Origin: Tritonibacter mobilis
Lineage (GTDB): Bacteria; Pseudomonadota; Alphaproteobacteria; Rhodobacterales; Rhodobacteraceae
Length of the DNA stretch: 64,000 bases
NCBI RefSeq assembly: GCF_001681715.1
Contig: NZ_LNWY01000005.1
Span: forward strand, 544,845 to 608,844
Reading direction: 5' to 3'
Of the stretch, positions 45,688 to 53,955 are shown piece by piece. How positions within the stretch are numbered: the stretch's first letter is position 1; every line of letters begins with the position of its first letter. Made by a program: the position numbers and the translations under genes. The notes under the pieces were generated by a model. The model made no database searches. It was not told where the DNA came from and saw only the letters and a list, made by a program, of their open reading frames with translations.

Positions 45688-46971
45688 ATGAAACTGAAAC
45701 TGACGAGCGTGGCGCTGAGTGCGCTGATTGCAGCAAGCCCCGCAATGGCCGATCTGGTCTTCCCGGATCTGAGCTACCGCACCGGCCCCTATGCAGCGGG
45801 CGGCATTCCGTTCTCTGATGGCTATAACGACTATTTCACCCTTGTGAATGAGCGCGACGGTGGCATCGGGGGCGTCAAGGCGCGCGTGATCGAATGTGAA
45901 ACTGGCTACAACACCGAAAAAGGTGTGGAATGCTATGAATCCACCAAGGGCGAAGGGGCTCTGATTTATCAGCCACTCTCCACCGGGATCACCTACCAGT
46001 TGATCCCTAAAGTGACCGCAGATGGCATCCCGCTTCACACCATGGGCTACGGTCGCACCTCTGCCGCCAACGGCAGGGTGTTCTCCAACGTCTTCAACTA
46101 TCCGGCCAACTATTGGGACGGCGCGTCCGGTGTGATCAATCACCTGCTGGAAGAAAACGCAGGCGACCTCAACGGCAAGAAAATTGCGCTGGTCTATCAC
46201 AACTCTGCGTATGGCAAGGAGCCGATCCGCACGCTGGAAGAACTGGGCAAAAAGCACGGTTTTGAGTTGAGCCTGCTGCCGGTTGACCATCCCGGCCAAG
46301 AGCAGAAATCGCAGTGGTTGCAGATCCGCCGTGATCGCCCCGATTACGTCGTGATGTGGGGTTGGGGTGTGATGAACCAGGTGGCTATTCAAGAAGCCGC
46401 CAACATCCGCTTCCCGATGGAAAACTTCATCGGCGTCTGGTGGTCTGGTTCGGATCACGATGTGATCCCCGCAGGGGCCAAGGCAGATGGCTACAAGGCT
46501 GTGACCTTCCACAACGTGGGCGATGACTTCCCGGTGTTTGATGACATGCGCAAATATGTCGTCGACAAAGGTCTCGCGGCAGGTGCCGGCGATCAGGTTG
46601 GCAAGGTTGCCTATAACCGCGGTATGTATGCAGCGATGCTGGCGGTCGAAGCTGCCAAAACCGCGCAGGAAATCCACGGCACCGCCGAGATCGACGCGTC
46701 CATGATGCGCGACGGGATGGAAGCGCTCTCCATCACAGCCGAGAAGATGGACGCTCTTGGCATGGCGAACTTTGGTCCGGCCTTTAACGTCAGCTGTGAA
46801 AACCACGGTGGCCCCGGTTTGGTGGGTGTGACCCAGTGGGACGCCGATACGCAGACGTGGTCTCTGATCTCGGGCTTTAACCCGACGGACCGCGAGGTGA
46901 TCGGCACGTTGGTGGCAGAGGATTCTGCATCCTACGCGGCTGAGAACAACATCGAAGAGCGCTGCAACTAA
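45688..46971 (+). CDS. livK: branched-chain-type ABC transporter substrate-binding protein
   Basis: The protein has 427 residues; the signal peptide (MKLKLTSVALSALIAASPAMA) is clear, so it is periplasmic. The two-lobed Peripla_BP_6 fold shows 'GGIPFSDGYNDYFTLVNERD' near the start and 'VYHNSAYGKEPIRTLEELG' in the hinge region. RBS GGAGG precedes it. At over 400 residues it is longer than LivK (about 370), as in HAAT binding proteins for aromatic or other carboxylic acids. Confidence 0.93.
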   Translation: MKLKLTSVALSALIAASPAMADLVFPDLSYRTGPYAAGGIPFSDGYNDYFTLVNERDGGIGGVKARVIECETGYNTEKGVECYESTKGEGALIYQPLSTGITYQLIPKVTADGIPLHTMGYGRTSAANGRVFSNVFNYPANYWDGASGVINHLLEENAGDLNGKKIALVYHNSAYGKEPIRTLEELGKKHGFELSLLPVDHPGQEQKSQWLQIRRDRPDYVVMWGWGVMNQVAIQEAANIRFPMENFIGVWWSGSDHDVIPAGAKADGYKAVTFHNVGDDFPVFDDMRKYVVDKGLAAGAGDQVGKVAYNRGMYAAMLAVEAAKTAQEIHGTAEIDASMMRDGMEALSITAEKMDALGMANFGPAFNVSCENHGGPGLVGVTQWDADTQTWSLISGFNPTDREVIGTLVAEDSASYAAENNIEERCN

Positions 46972-46979
46972 GCGCCCCT

Positions 46980-47005
46980 CGCGCCGGGGCTTCGGCTCCG
47001 GCGCG
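46980..47005 (+). terminator. intercistronic hairpin between livK and livF
   Basis: CGCGCCGG (46980-46987) pairs with CCGGCGCG (46998-47005) around a short inner stem and loop containing TTCG. With no T run it is more likely an attenuator or an RNA-stability structure that keeps binding-protein mRNA more abundant than downstream livF. Confidence 0.6.
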
Positions 47006-47088
47006 GACCAAGAGATTTACCCGATGTGGCGGAACCGACCACATCTGATCCGTCCCGAGCGGACGCTGGCGAAAGGATAGCTGTCGAG

Positions 47089-47925
47089 ATGCTGGATGCG
47101 GCCAACTCCACAGACGTGCAGGCGGAAACACTGCTTGAGGTCAACAATATCGAGGTGATCTACAATCACGTGATCCTTGTGCTGAAAGGTGTCAGCCTGA
47201 ATGTGCCCAAAGGCGGCATCACCGCATTGCTGGGTGGCAATGGGGCGGGCAAGACCACGACACTAAAGGCGATTTCCAACCTGCTTCATTCCGAACGCGG
47301 CGAGGTGACAAAAGGCTCCGTGCGCTATCGTGGTAAGGATGTCCACGAGCAGGATCCCGCAGAGCTGGTAAAGACCGGCGTTATCCAGGTGATGGAAGGC
47401 CGCCATTGCTTTGAGCATCTGACAGTCGAGGAGAACCTCCTGACGGGCGCCTATACACGCGGCGATAGCAACGCCAAGATCCAAGAAGATCTTGAGATGG
47501 TCTACACCTACTTTCCGCGCCTGAAGGAACGTCGCAAAAGTCAGGCTGGCTACACCTCCGGTGGGGAGCAGCAGATGGTGGCCATGGGGCGCGCCCTGAT
47601 GAGCCGCCCGGAAACGATCCTGCTGGATGAGCCCTCCATGGGGCTGGCACCACAGTTGGTGGAGCAGATCTTTGAGATTGTGAAATCCATCAATGAAAAC
47701 GAAGGCGTGACCTTCTTGTTGGCTGAGCAGAATACCAACGTGGCATTGCGCTATGCCCACTATGGTTACATTCTGGAATCCGGGCGCGTGGTGATGGACG
47801 GCCCTGCAGCAGATTTGCGTGAAAACCCTGATGTAAAAGAATTTTACCTTGGTATGTCCGAAGAAGGCCGCAAGAGTTTCCGCGATGTGCGTTCCTATCG
47901 CCGTCGCAAAAGGTGGTTGAGCTAA
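47089..47925 (+). CDS. livF: branched-chain-type ABC transporter ATP-binding protein LivF
   Basis: The protein has about 278 residues. Walker A 'GGNGAGKTTTLKAISNLL', LivF-type 'VMEGRHCFEHLTVEENLL', signature 'YTSGGEQQMVAMGRALM', Walker B 'TILLDEPSMGLAP', and C-terminal 'FYLGMSEEGRKSF' mark it. The ATG at 47089 is chosen by family length; a GTG at 47026 would add 21 residues. The C-terminal 15 residues are basic ('SYRRRKRWLS'), longer than usual. Confidence 0.93.
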   Translation: MLDAANSTDVQAETLLEVNNIEVIYNHVILVLKGVSLNVPKGGITALLGGNGAGKTTTLKAISNLLHSERGEVTKGSVRYRGKDVHEQDPAELVKTGVIQVMEGRHCFEHLTVEENLLTGAYTRGDSNAKIQEDLEMVYTYFPRLKERRKSQAGYTSGGEQQMVAMGRALMSRPETILLDEPSMGLAPQLVEQIFEIVKSINENEGVTFLLAEQNTNVALRYAHYGYILESGRVVMDGPAADLRENPDVKEFYLGMSEEGRKSFRDVRSYRRRKRWLS

Positions 47926-47941
47926 GGCGGGGAGGGACGAG

Positions 47942-49159
47942 ATGACTTTTTTTGATAAACTGGAAACCCGCAGTGCCGAAGAACGCGCCGCAGATCTGGC
48001 GACGCTTTTGCCGGAACAGATCGCACGGGCCAAATCCGCCCCCGGTTTTGCCGCCCTGTTCGCGGATGTAGACCCGGCAAAGATCACCTCAGTGGAGGCG
48101 CTGGCATCATTGCCCGTTCTGCGCAAAGCGGATTTGAGCGCGGCGCAGGCCGCACAGCCGCCCTTTGGTGGGTTTACCGTAAAACCCGCACACGGCTTTG
48201 CCCATATCTTCCAATCTCCGGGGCCGATTTACGAACCCGGTGGCGTGGATCATGACTGGTGGCGCATGGGGCGTTTTCTGCATGCGGCGGGCGTGGGGCC
48301 CGGAGATGTGGTGCAAAACTGCTTTGGCTATCACCTGACACCGGCTGGGATGATCTTTGAAAATGGTGCCCGCACGGTGGGGGCTTCTGTTCTGCCTGCG
48401 GGGACCGGTCAGACCGAACTGCAGGTCACGGCGGCGCGCGACGTGGGGGCGACGACCTATGCAGGAACGCCCGATTATCTCAAGGTGATTCTGGACAAGG
48501 CGGAGGCCATGGGCGTCGAACTGGGCTTCAAAAAGGCGGCGGTTGGAGGTGGCGCATTGTTCCCAAGCCTGCGTCAGGACTATGCGGATCGCGGCATTTC
48601 CTGCCTGCAATGCTATGCCACGGCGGATCTGGGCAATATCGCCTATGAGAGCGCCGCCATGGAGGGCATGATCGTCGATGAGCAGGTCATCGTCGAAATC
48701 GTCACCCCCGGCACCGGCACCCCGGTTGCACCGGGCGAGGTGGGCGAAGTTGTGGTCACGACGCTGAACCGGGATTACCCGCTGATCCGTTTTGCCACCG
48801 GCGATATGAGCGCAGTCATGCCCGGTCAGAGCCCCTGTGGCCGCACCAATATGCGCATCAAGGGCTGGATGGGCCGCGCGGACCAGACCACCAAGATCAA
48901 GGGGATGTTTGTGCGCCCCGAGCAGGTGGCCGCACTGGTCGACAAACACGACGAGATCGTCAAAGCCCGCGTCGTTGCATCGCGCAGTGGCGAGATGGAT
49001 GTAATGACCGTTCGCATCGAGGCCAATGGTGGCGATGAGATCACCTTTGCCCGATCTGTCGTGGATGTGCTGAAGCTCAAGGGCAGCGTGGACATTGTGG
49101 CACCGGGTACGCTGCCCAAAGATGGCTTGGTGATCGAGGACCAGCGCAGCTACGACTGA
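47942..49159 (+). CDS. phenylacetate-CoA ligase (PaaK)-like adenylating protein with altered P-loop
   Basis: The protein has 405 residues and matches PaaK in length and order: an N-terminal helical start, the A3 region, 'CYATADLGNIAYES' (A5), 'RFATGDMSAVM' (A7) and 'GRADQTTKIKGMFVRPEQV' (A8 to ACS hinge). The A3 P-loop, normally SSGTTGKP, here reads 'QSPGPIYEP' (about 91-99), so ATP binding may be changed or lost. It lies 16 bases after livF and seems to end the operon; a hairpin follows. The substrate is unknown. Confidence 0.88.
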   Translation: MTFFDKLETRSAEERAADLATLLPEQIARAKSAPGFAALFADVDPAKITSVEALASLPVLRKADLSAAQAAQPPFGGFTVKPAHGFAHIFQSPGPIYEPGGVDHDWWRMGRFLHAAGVGPGDVVQNCFGYHLTPAGMIFENGARTVGASVLPAGTGQTELQVTAARDVGATTYAGTPDYLKVILDKAEAMGVELGFKKAAVGGGALFPSLRQDYADRGISCLQCYATADLGNIAYESAAMEGMIVDEQVIVEIVTPGTGTPVAPGEVGEVVVTTLNRDYPLIRFATGDMSAVMPGQSPCGRTNMRIKGWMGRADQTTKIKGMFVRPEQVAALVDKHDEIVKARVVASRSGEMDVMTVRIEANGGDEITFARSVVDVLKLKGSVDIVAPGTLPKDGLVIEDQRSYD

Positions 49160-49187
49160 CGAGGTTTCTCTGGTACAGCGATAGGAG

Positions 49188-49222
49188 CCGCCGCTGCCGA
49201 CATGCCGTCGCAGCGGCGGTTT
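49188..49222 (+). terminator. intrinsic terminator of the ligase/liv operon
   Basis: A 10-bp GC stem (CCGCCGCTGC, 49188-49197, with 49210-49219) followed by TTT lies 28 bases after the PaaK-like stop. Confidence 0.75.
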
Positions 49223-49247
49223 CGCGCTGGAATTTCCGACAAAAATG

Positions 49248-49275
49248 CTTCAAACAGGGCCGACTCTGTTTGAAG
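49248..49275 (+). promoter_or_regulatory. palindrome in the leader of the Fe-type permease gene
   Basis: CTTCAAACAG (49248-49257) and its exact complement (49266-49275) frame 8 bases. The palindrome ends 9 bases before the ATG, and the RBS (AGGA) follows immediately. It may be a DNA operator or an mRNA hairpin controlling translation. Confidence 0.55.
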
Positions 49276-49284
49276 GCAGGATGA

Positions 49285-50964
49285 ATGACGCAAGCAAGCC
49301 AAACCCAAGTGCCAGTGACCCGTCGCAGACCCACTGCCCGCGTCAAAGACGCGCGCAGGTTTCAGGTGGTGGCGTGGTGTGTCGCTCTTGCCTGTTTGCT
49401 GCCGATGGCCGCCGTTGCGATCGCCGCGATGACAGGTGGCGTGGATACCATCACTCATCTCGGGCAAACTGTGCTGCCGCGATATGCGCGCACGACGATC
49501 TATCTGGTCCTGCTGGTGTCGCTGGGCACATTCTCCATCGGGGTAGGGGCCGCATGGCTGGTGACGATGACCCGCTTTCCGGGGGTGCGGTTTTTTGAGG
49601 TGGCCTTGGTGCTGCCGCTGGCGTTTCCAGCTTATGTTCTGGCCTATGGCTATACCTTTTTGCTGGATCATCCCGGCGTTGTGCAGACCACATTGCGCGA
49701 GGTGACAGGCTGGGGACCGCGTGACTATTGGTTCCCGGAAATCCGGTCGCTTGGCGGGGCCGCGCTGATGTTGGTTCTGGTCCTTTACCCTTACGTCTAT
49801 TTGCTGGCGCGCGCCGCATTCCTGCAACAAAGCTCCTCTGCGTTCTTGGCAGCGCGCGCACTGGGGGACAGTTCTTGGCGCGCGTTTTGGCGTGTCAGCC
49901 TGCCGATGGCGCGGCCCGCTGTGGCATCGGGCGTTTTGCTCACGGTGATGGAAACCATCGCAGATTACGGCACGGTCGCCTATTTTGGCGTGCAGACCTT
50001 TGCCACCGGTATCTACACAAGCTGGTTTTCCCTCGCGGATCGTGCGGGGGCTGCGCAACTGGCGCTGTGCCTTCTCGGTTTTGCATTGATGCTTGCGGTG
50101 GCAGAACGACTTAGCCGGGGGCGCGCGCGCTATCATCACGCGGGCAAGCAGCAGGCTGCACTGCCACCTGCGACACTATCGGGCACAAAGGCCACCGGGG
50201 CGATAATCCTCTGTGCGCTGCCGGTTGTGTTTGGCTTTCTTGTACCTCTGGTGAGCCTCACATTGATGGGGCTGAACTCTGAGCAGAACCTTCTGAGCCG
50301 TCGTTATATTGCGTTTATCACCAACTCTCTGACGCTCGCCAGCACGGCCGCACTTGTGACGTTGCTCGCGGCTGTGAGCCTTGGGTTCTATCAGCGTTTG
50401 CAGCCGGGGCGGGTGTCGAGCACAGCGGCCAATATCTCTCGCCTTGGCTATGCCGTGCCAGGTGGCGTGATTGCGGTTGGTCTGATGGTGCCCTTCGCCG
50501 CATTCGACAATGCTCTGGATGCATGGATGCAGGCCAATTTTGGTCTGCGCACCGGGTTGCTGGTGACGGGGTCAATTTGGCTCTTGGTGGTCGCGTATAT
50601 GGTGCGGTTTATGGCGGCGGCGCTTGGCGCGTATGAGGGCGGGCAAGCCACGGTACACGCCAATATGGACGCCGCCGCTCGCTCGCTCGGGCAAAGCCCG
50701 CTGGGCATGCTGCGCCGCGTTCACCTGCCGATCCTGACACCAAGCCTGCTGACGGCGTTGTTGATCGTCTTTGTTGATGTGATGAAAGAACTACCAGCAA
50801 CCTTGATTATGCGCCCGTTCAATTTCGACACCCTTGCGGTGCAGGCGCATCGACTGGCCGCGGATGAACGGCTGGAGGGGGCTGCGGTGCCGTCCCTCGT
50901 GATTATGGCTGTCGGGTTATTGCCGGTGATCTTGGTTTGCCGTCAGGTTCGGCGTCGTAGCTGA
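49285..50964 (+). CDS. Fe3+-type ABC transporter permease (FbpB/AfuB-like, two fused domains)
   Basis: The protein has 559 residues with about 12 membrane helices, forming two fused BPD_transp_1 units. EAA-loop motifs: 'LAARALGDSSWRAFWRVSLPMARPA' in the first half, split around 'ALGDSSWRAFWRVSLP', and 'AARSLGQSPLGMLRRVHLP' in the second. This pattern is that of iron(III) permeases (FbpB, SfuB). Its probable binding protein is on the opposite strand at 52223-53233; no ATPase gene is near. It ends 8 bases before the convergent CobW gene. Confidence 0.9.
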   Translation: MTQASQTQVPVTRRRPTARVKDARRFQVVAWCVALACLLPMAAVAIAAMTGGVDTITHLGQTVLPRYARTTIYLVLLVSLGTFSIGVGAAWLVTMTRFPGVRFFEVALVLPLAFPAYVLAYGYTFLLDHPGVVQTTLREVTGWGPRDYWFPEIRSLGGAALMLVLVLYPYVYLLARAAFLQQSSSAFLAARALGDSSWRAFWRVSLPMARPAVASGVLLTVMETIADYGTVAYFGVQTFATGIYTSWFSLADRAGAAQLALCLLGFALMLAVAERLSRGRARYHHAGKQQAALPPATLSGTKATGAIILCALPVVFGFLVPLVSLTLMGLNSEQNLLSRRYIAFITNSLTLASTAALVTLLAAVSLGFYQRLQPGRVSSTAANISRLGYAVPGGVIAVGLMVPFAAFDNALDAWMQANFGLRTGLLVTGSIWLLVVAYMVRFMAAALGAYEGGQATVHANMDAAARSLGQSPLGMLRRVHLPILTPSLLTALLIVFVDVMKELPATLIMRPFNFDTLAVQAHRLAADERLEGAAVPSLVIMAVGLLPVILVCRQVRRRS

Positions 50965-50972
50965 GCGGAGCC

Positions 50973-51836
50973 TTAGCGACCGGCCCACCAAGCCTCGATT
51001 TGGGCGTGGCTGACCCGTTGCGCCGGTCCAAGCGCAACCAGCACCGTCTCCTCCGCATCGCAGCGGCGGGCTTCGACATGGCGCCCCACGATATGAAGCT
51101 CATAGGCGCCGCCAGAGGTCAGCACAAACCCCTTCATCCGATAAAGCCCCTCAGGCCGCTCGGCGAGTTTATCGCCCAATGCGCGACGGTCGATGATTTC
51201 GGTGCTGCGGTGCTGCCAGCTTACATATCCCGGATGTGAAACGAGGCTTTTACCGCGCGGCAGCGGGGTGATGTCAAACAGCAGACGGGACAATTCAATG
51301 TCAGCGGTGCGGGTTGGTGTGCGAGCACCCAGCGCGCTCAGTTCGGCAACCAAAGCATCGTTCGGGGCCTCATCCTGCTTGCTGATCAAGACCAGATCAG
51401 CCGCCCGGATTTGCTGCGATACTTGCGGCTTGAGCAGCGGGTCATCCATCAGTGCGGCAAAGTTTGATCCGTCCACGACCGTCACGATGCCAGCATAACT
51501 CAGGCGACTGTCGCTCAACAGCGCATTGGCAATGGTCACGGGTTCAGCGATGCCACTTGCCTCGATCAGGATGTGATCTGGCTGCGGTGTGCGGGACAGC
51601 ACGTCATTGACGCTCACCGCGAGATCATCCCCGAGCGAGCAGCAGACGCATCCATTGGTGAGAGCGACGCTATCGACGCTTTCATCCGCGATCAGCGCGG
51701 CGTCGATGTTGATACTGCCGAAGTCGTTGATCAGGACCGACAGGCGCAGCCCGTGGTCCTCGCCAAGAAGGGAGTTGATCAGCGTGGTTTTCCCCGCGCC
51801 GAGATATCCGCTGATGATTGTAACCGGAATGCGCAT
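50973..51836 (-). CDS. CobW/COG0523-family GTPase (second copy)
   Basis: The protein has 287 residues. P-loop '[16 protein letters not shown]', metal motif 'GCVCC', 'LIEASGIAEP' and 'ISKQDE' in the place of the NKxD element are visible; the C-terminal CobW_C domain is short ('GLYRMKGFVLTSGGAYELHI', cut to 'MKGFVLTSGG'). Against the first copy (404 residues) it lacks the long C-terminal extension. It lies between an Fe-type permease and an Fe-type binding protein, so iron or zinc delivery is possible. Confidence 0.92.
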   Translation of the reverse strand: MRIPVTIISGYLGAGKTTLINSLLGEDHGLRLSVLINDFGSINIDAALIADESVDSVALTNGCVCCSLGDDLAVSVNDVLSRTPQPDHILIEASGIAEPVTIANALLSDSRLSYAGIVTVVDGSNFAALMDDPLLKPQVSQQIRAADLVLISKQDEAPNDALVAELSALGARTPTRTADIELSRLLFDITPLPRGKSLVSHPGYVSWQHRSTEIIDRRALGDKLAERPEGLYRMKGFVLTSGGAYELHIVGRHVEARRCDAEETVLVALGPAQRVSHAQIEAWWAGR

Positions 51837-52222
51837 CAGGCCGTGCCCTCGCGCATAAAATGCAACGCAAACGGCATGTCAGCCGAGCTCCCCATTGTGT
51901 GAGATTGCAAACTCTTCGTCTTGCTTGGCGCAACTCTATAGGTCGTGGGAAGTGACCGGTCCAGACAAACCTTGGGCGGGATACCTACCAGGTATACCCA
52001 CGCGAGGCTTGGCCTCTGATTTTGCACGAGAATTGTGCGACGGTTCAATTTTTTGTTATGCTGTTTTGCGCATGTTTTGGCGGCTCCAGTTTTGAAAATC
52101 CGTGAAACCGTGACGAATCTCTGGTGGTCTCGAAGGCTGTTTAGCCCCCTGCCAAGGGATTGAGCGCAAAGAAAAAGGGCGCAGCCAAGACTGCGCCCCC
52201 TCTGGTCGAGTGCCTGAGAGAA
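51837..52222. other. intergenic region between the second CobW gene and the Fe-binding protein
   Basis: These 386 bases hold the CobW promoter and, at the far end, the terminator of the binding-protein gene. The notable element is a palindrome ATACCT-ACC-AGGTAT (51981-51995), overlapping GGTATACC (51991-51998). I find no gene in it. Confidence 0.5.
52172..52198 (-). terminator. intrinsic terminator of the Fe-binding protein gene
   Basis: An 8-bp stem (GGGCGCAG, 52177-52184, with CTGCGCCC, 52191-52198) is followed on the minus strand by five T's, 25 bases past the stop. Confidence 0.88.
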
Positions 52223-53233
52223 TTACTCCCAGCCAACCTCGTTAAAGATCTTCTGTGCGGTCGGGACGTTCTTGGCCACCTTGGACAGGTCGACATCATC
52301 CGCTTTGAACTCGCCGAGTTTTGCCACGCTTTCAGACTTGCTGACGCCCGGAACGGCCGGGAATTCATCGTTGCCGCCCGAGAAGTACTGCTGTGCCTGA
52401 TCGGACGCGAGATACTCGAGGAACTTGATTGCATTTTCACGGTTCGGGGCGTTTGCTGCGACACCCGCGCCCGAAAGGTTCATATGCGCGCCTTCCGCGT
52501 CCTGTGCCGGGAAGACTACGCCGATTTTTTCGATGTCAGCGGAGAGACCTTTGACGTCTTTGCGCAGGGCACGAGCGAAATAGTAGGTGTTGGCGATCGA
52601 CACATCGCATTCGCCGGAGATCAGGCCGCGCAGCTGGTCGGTGTCACCGCCCTGTGGGTCACGGGCAAAGTTCGCGACGATGCCTTCTGCCCATTTACGG
52701 GCTTCTTCTTCACCGTGGTTCTCGATGATCGCGGACAGCAGCGTCTGCGAATAGACGTTGGAGGACGAACGGTGACAGACCATACCTTTGTATTCGGGCT
52801 TTGCCAGATCCATGTAGGTTGCGGGCGGGTTGGTCACGTCTGCTTTGTCATAAAACACGATGCGCGCGCGCTGCGAGAAGCCGAACCACTGGTTGTCGCT
52901 GTCTTGCAGGTTGGCGGGGATGCGCTCTTCGAGAACCTTGCTGTCGATGGACTGCAGAACACCTGCATCCTTCGCGCGCTCAAGGCGGGAGGTGTCGACG
53001 GTGATCAGCACGTCCGCAGGGGAGTTTGCGCCTTCGGCCTGAATGCGGGCGATCAGTTCGTCCGCTTTGCCTTCGATGCGATTGATGGTGATACCTGTGG
53101 CTTCCTCAAAATCAGAGTAGAGGCGCTCGTCAGTGTCGTAGTGGCGGGACGAGTATAGGTTGACCACACCGTCAGCAACGGCAGTGGTGGCAAGGCTCGC
53201 GGCGATTACAGTAGTGAAGACTTTGGTTTTCAT
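52223..53233 (-). CDS. Fe3+-type ABC transporter substrate-binding protein (FutA/FbpA-like)
   Basis: The protein has 336 residues; the signal peptide is MKTKVFTTVIAASLATTAVA, so it is periplasmic. The mature start 'DGVVNLYSSRHYDTDERLY' is characteristic, with the 'NTYYFARAL' Tyr pair that ligates ferric iron in FutA-type proteins. The MKTK start fits the signal peptide; the longer frame is not used. It likely serves the permease at 49285-50964. Confidence 0.93.
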   Translation of the reverse strand: MKTKVFTTVIAASLATTAVADGVVNLYSSRHYDTDERLYSDFEEATGITINRIEGKADELIARIQAEGANSPADVLITVDTSRLERAKDAGVLQSIDSKVLEERIPANLQDSDNQWFGFSQRARIVFYDKADVTNPPATYMDLAKPEYKGMVCHRSSSNVYSQTLLSAIIENHGEEEARKWAEGIVANFARDPQGGDTDQLRGLISGECDVSIANTYYFARALRKDVKGLSADIEKIGVVFPAQDAEGAHMNLSGAGVAANAPNRENAIKFLEYLASDQAQQYFSGGNDEFPAVPGVSKSESVAKLGEFKADDVDLSKVAKNVPTAQKIFNEVGWE

Positions 53234-53301
53234 GTGATTTCCATCCTCGTGAATGTCGCTAGTCCCTGGGTCATGCCTCGTCGGCCAATTCCCAAGTTGT
53301 T

Positions 53302-53314
53302 TAGTCAATTACTA
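53302..53314 (-). promoter_or_regulatory. imperfect palindrome upstream of the Fe-binding protein gene
   Basis: TAGTCAATTACTA (53302-53314), with adjacent AT-rich flanks, lies about 70 bases before the start; on the gene strand it reads TAGTAATTGACTA. Iron-responsive roseobacter genes often carry TTGAC-containing motifs in this position. The exact consensus could not be checked. Confidence 0.35.
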
Positions 53315-53457
53315 TATTGAAGACCAAATGTAAGGGGTAACCGATTAATTCTGTCAGAAAAGTTATTCGACACCCGCAACATGCCGACACAGCCGATGAC
53401 ATCGGTGGTTTCGAGGGGCAGGGGCACATGTTGAATGCGCTAGGCCCAAAAAACAAA

Positions 53458-53483
53458 AAACCGCATCCGGAGATGCGGTTTTT
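53458..53483. terminator. bidirectional terminator after rpmJ
   Basis: A 10-bp stem (AAACCGCATC, 53458-53467, with 53472-53481) has A runs before and T's after, 34 bases past the rpmJ stop on the minus strand. Confidence 0.88.
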
Positions 53484-53516
53484 CGGAGCCTCAAAGAGGC
53501 GTCTGATGCTAAGTGC

Positions 53517-53642
53517 TCAGCCTTGGCGTGCTTTGAACTTGCGCTGCGTCTTGTTGATGACGTAAACGCGGCCCTTGCGACGCACAACCCGGCAGTCACG
53601 GTGCCGGTTCTTCAGCGAGCGGAGCGAGTTCTTGACCTTCAT
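53517..53642 (-). CDS. rpmJ: 50S ribosomal protein L36
   Basis: The product is 41 residues (starts [16 protein letters not shown], ends [10 protein letters not shown]). This is the alphaproteobacterial L36 form, with one Cys in 'DCRVV', so it lacks the zinc-binding four-residue set (C-minus type). A strong RBS (AGGAGAG) precedes the ATG. It stands alone between the Fe-binding protein and tRNA-Val. Confidence 0.95.
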   Translation of the reverse strand: MKVKNSLRSLKNRHRDCRVVRRKGRVYVINKTQRKFKARQG

Positions 53643-53723
53643 GGTCTCTCTCCTTTTCTGCGGCGCGAACCAGCGCCTGGGTTAGCGGGGCGTTCTGAAC
53701 CGAAGTTCAAAACAGCGAAATCA

Positions 53724-53798
53724 TGGTGGGCGGTACAAGGATCGAACTTGTGACCCCTTCGATGTCAACGAAGTGCTCTACCGCTGAGCTAACCGCCC
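53724..53798 (-). tRNA. tRNA-Val (anticodon GAC)
   Basis: A 75-nt cloverleaf on the minus strand with encoded CCA. Acceptor GGGCGGT pairs with ACCGCCC; the D-arm is GCTC-AGCGGTA-GAGC; the anticodon arm is CTTCG-TTGACAT-CGAAG (anticodon GAC); the T-arm is ACAAG-TTCGATC-CTTGT. Confidence 0.97.
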
Positions 53799-53955
53799 AT
53801 GATACCAACTCAAAACAAATTTCGCTGCGCCGAGTGGCGCATCGCTTCGCGTCGGTGAAGGGGTCTATAAAAGGAGTCGATTGTGGGCGCAAGAGCTTTT
53901 GCCACAGAAATATAAACTCTATGCTGGGAATCTCAGGCGGGAAGGCGGAGCTGGC

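Noticed and set aside
45505..46806. 433-codon minus-strand frame opposite livK
   Set aside because: No family features; the plus strand encodes a binding protein with signal peptide.
53724..53955. Integration site next to tRNA-Val
   Set aside because: No integrase, no repeated tRNA 3' end and no foreign-looking genes nearby in the window.
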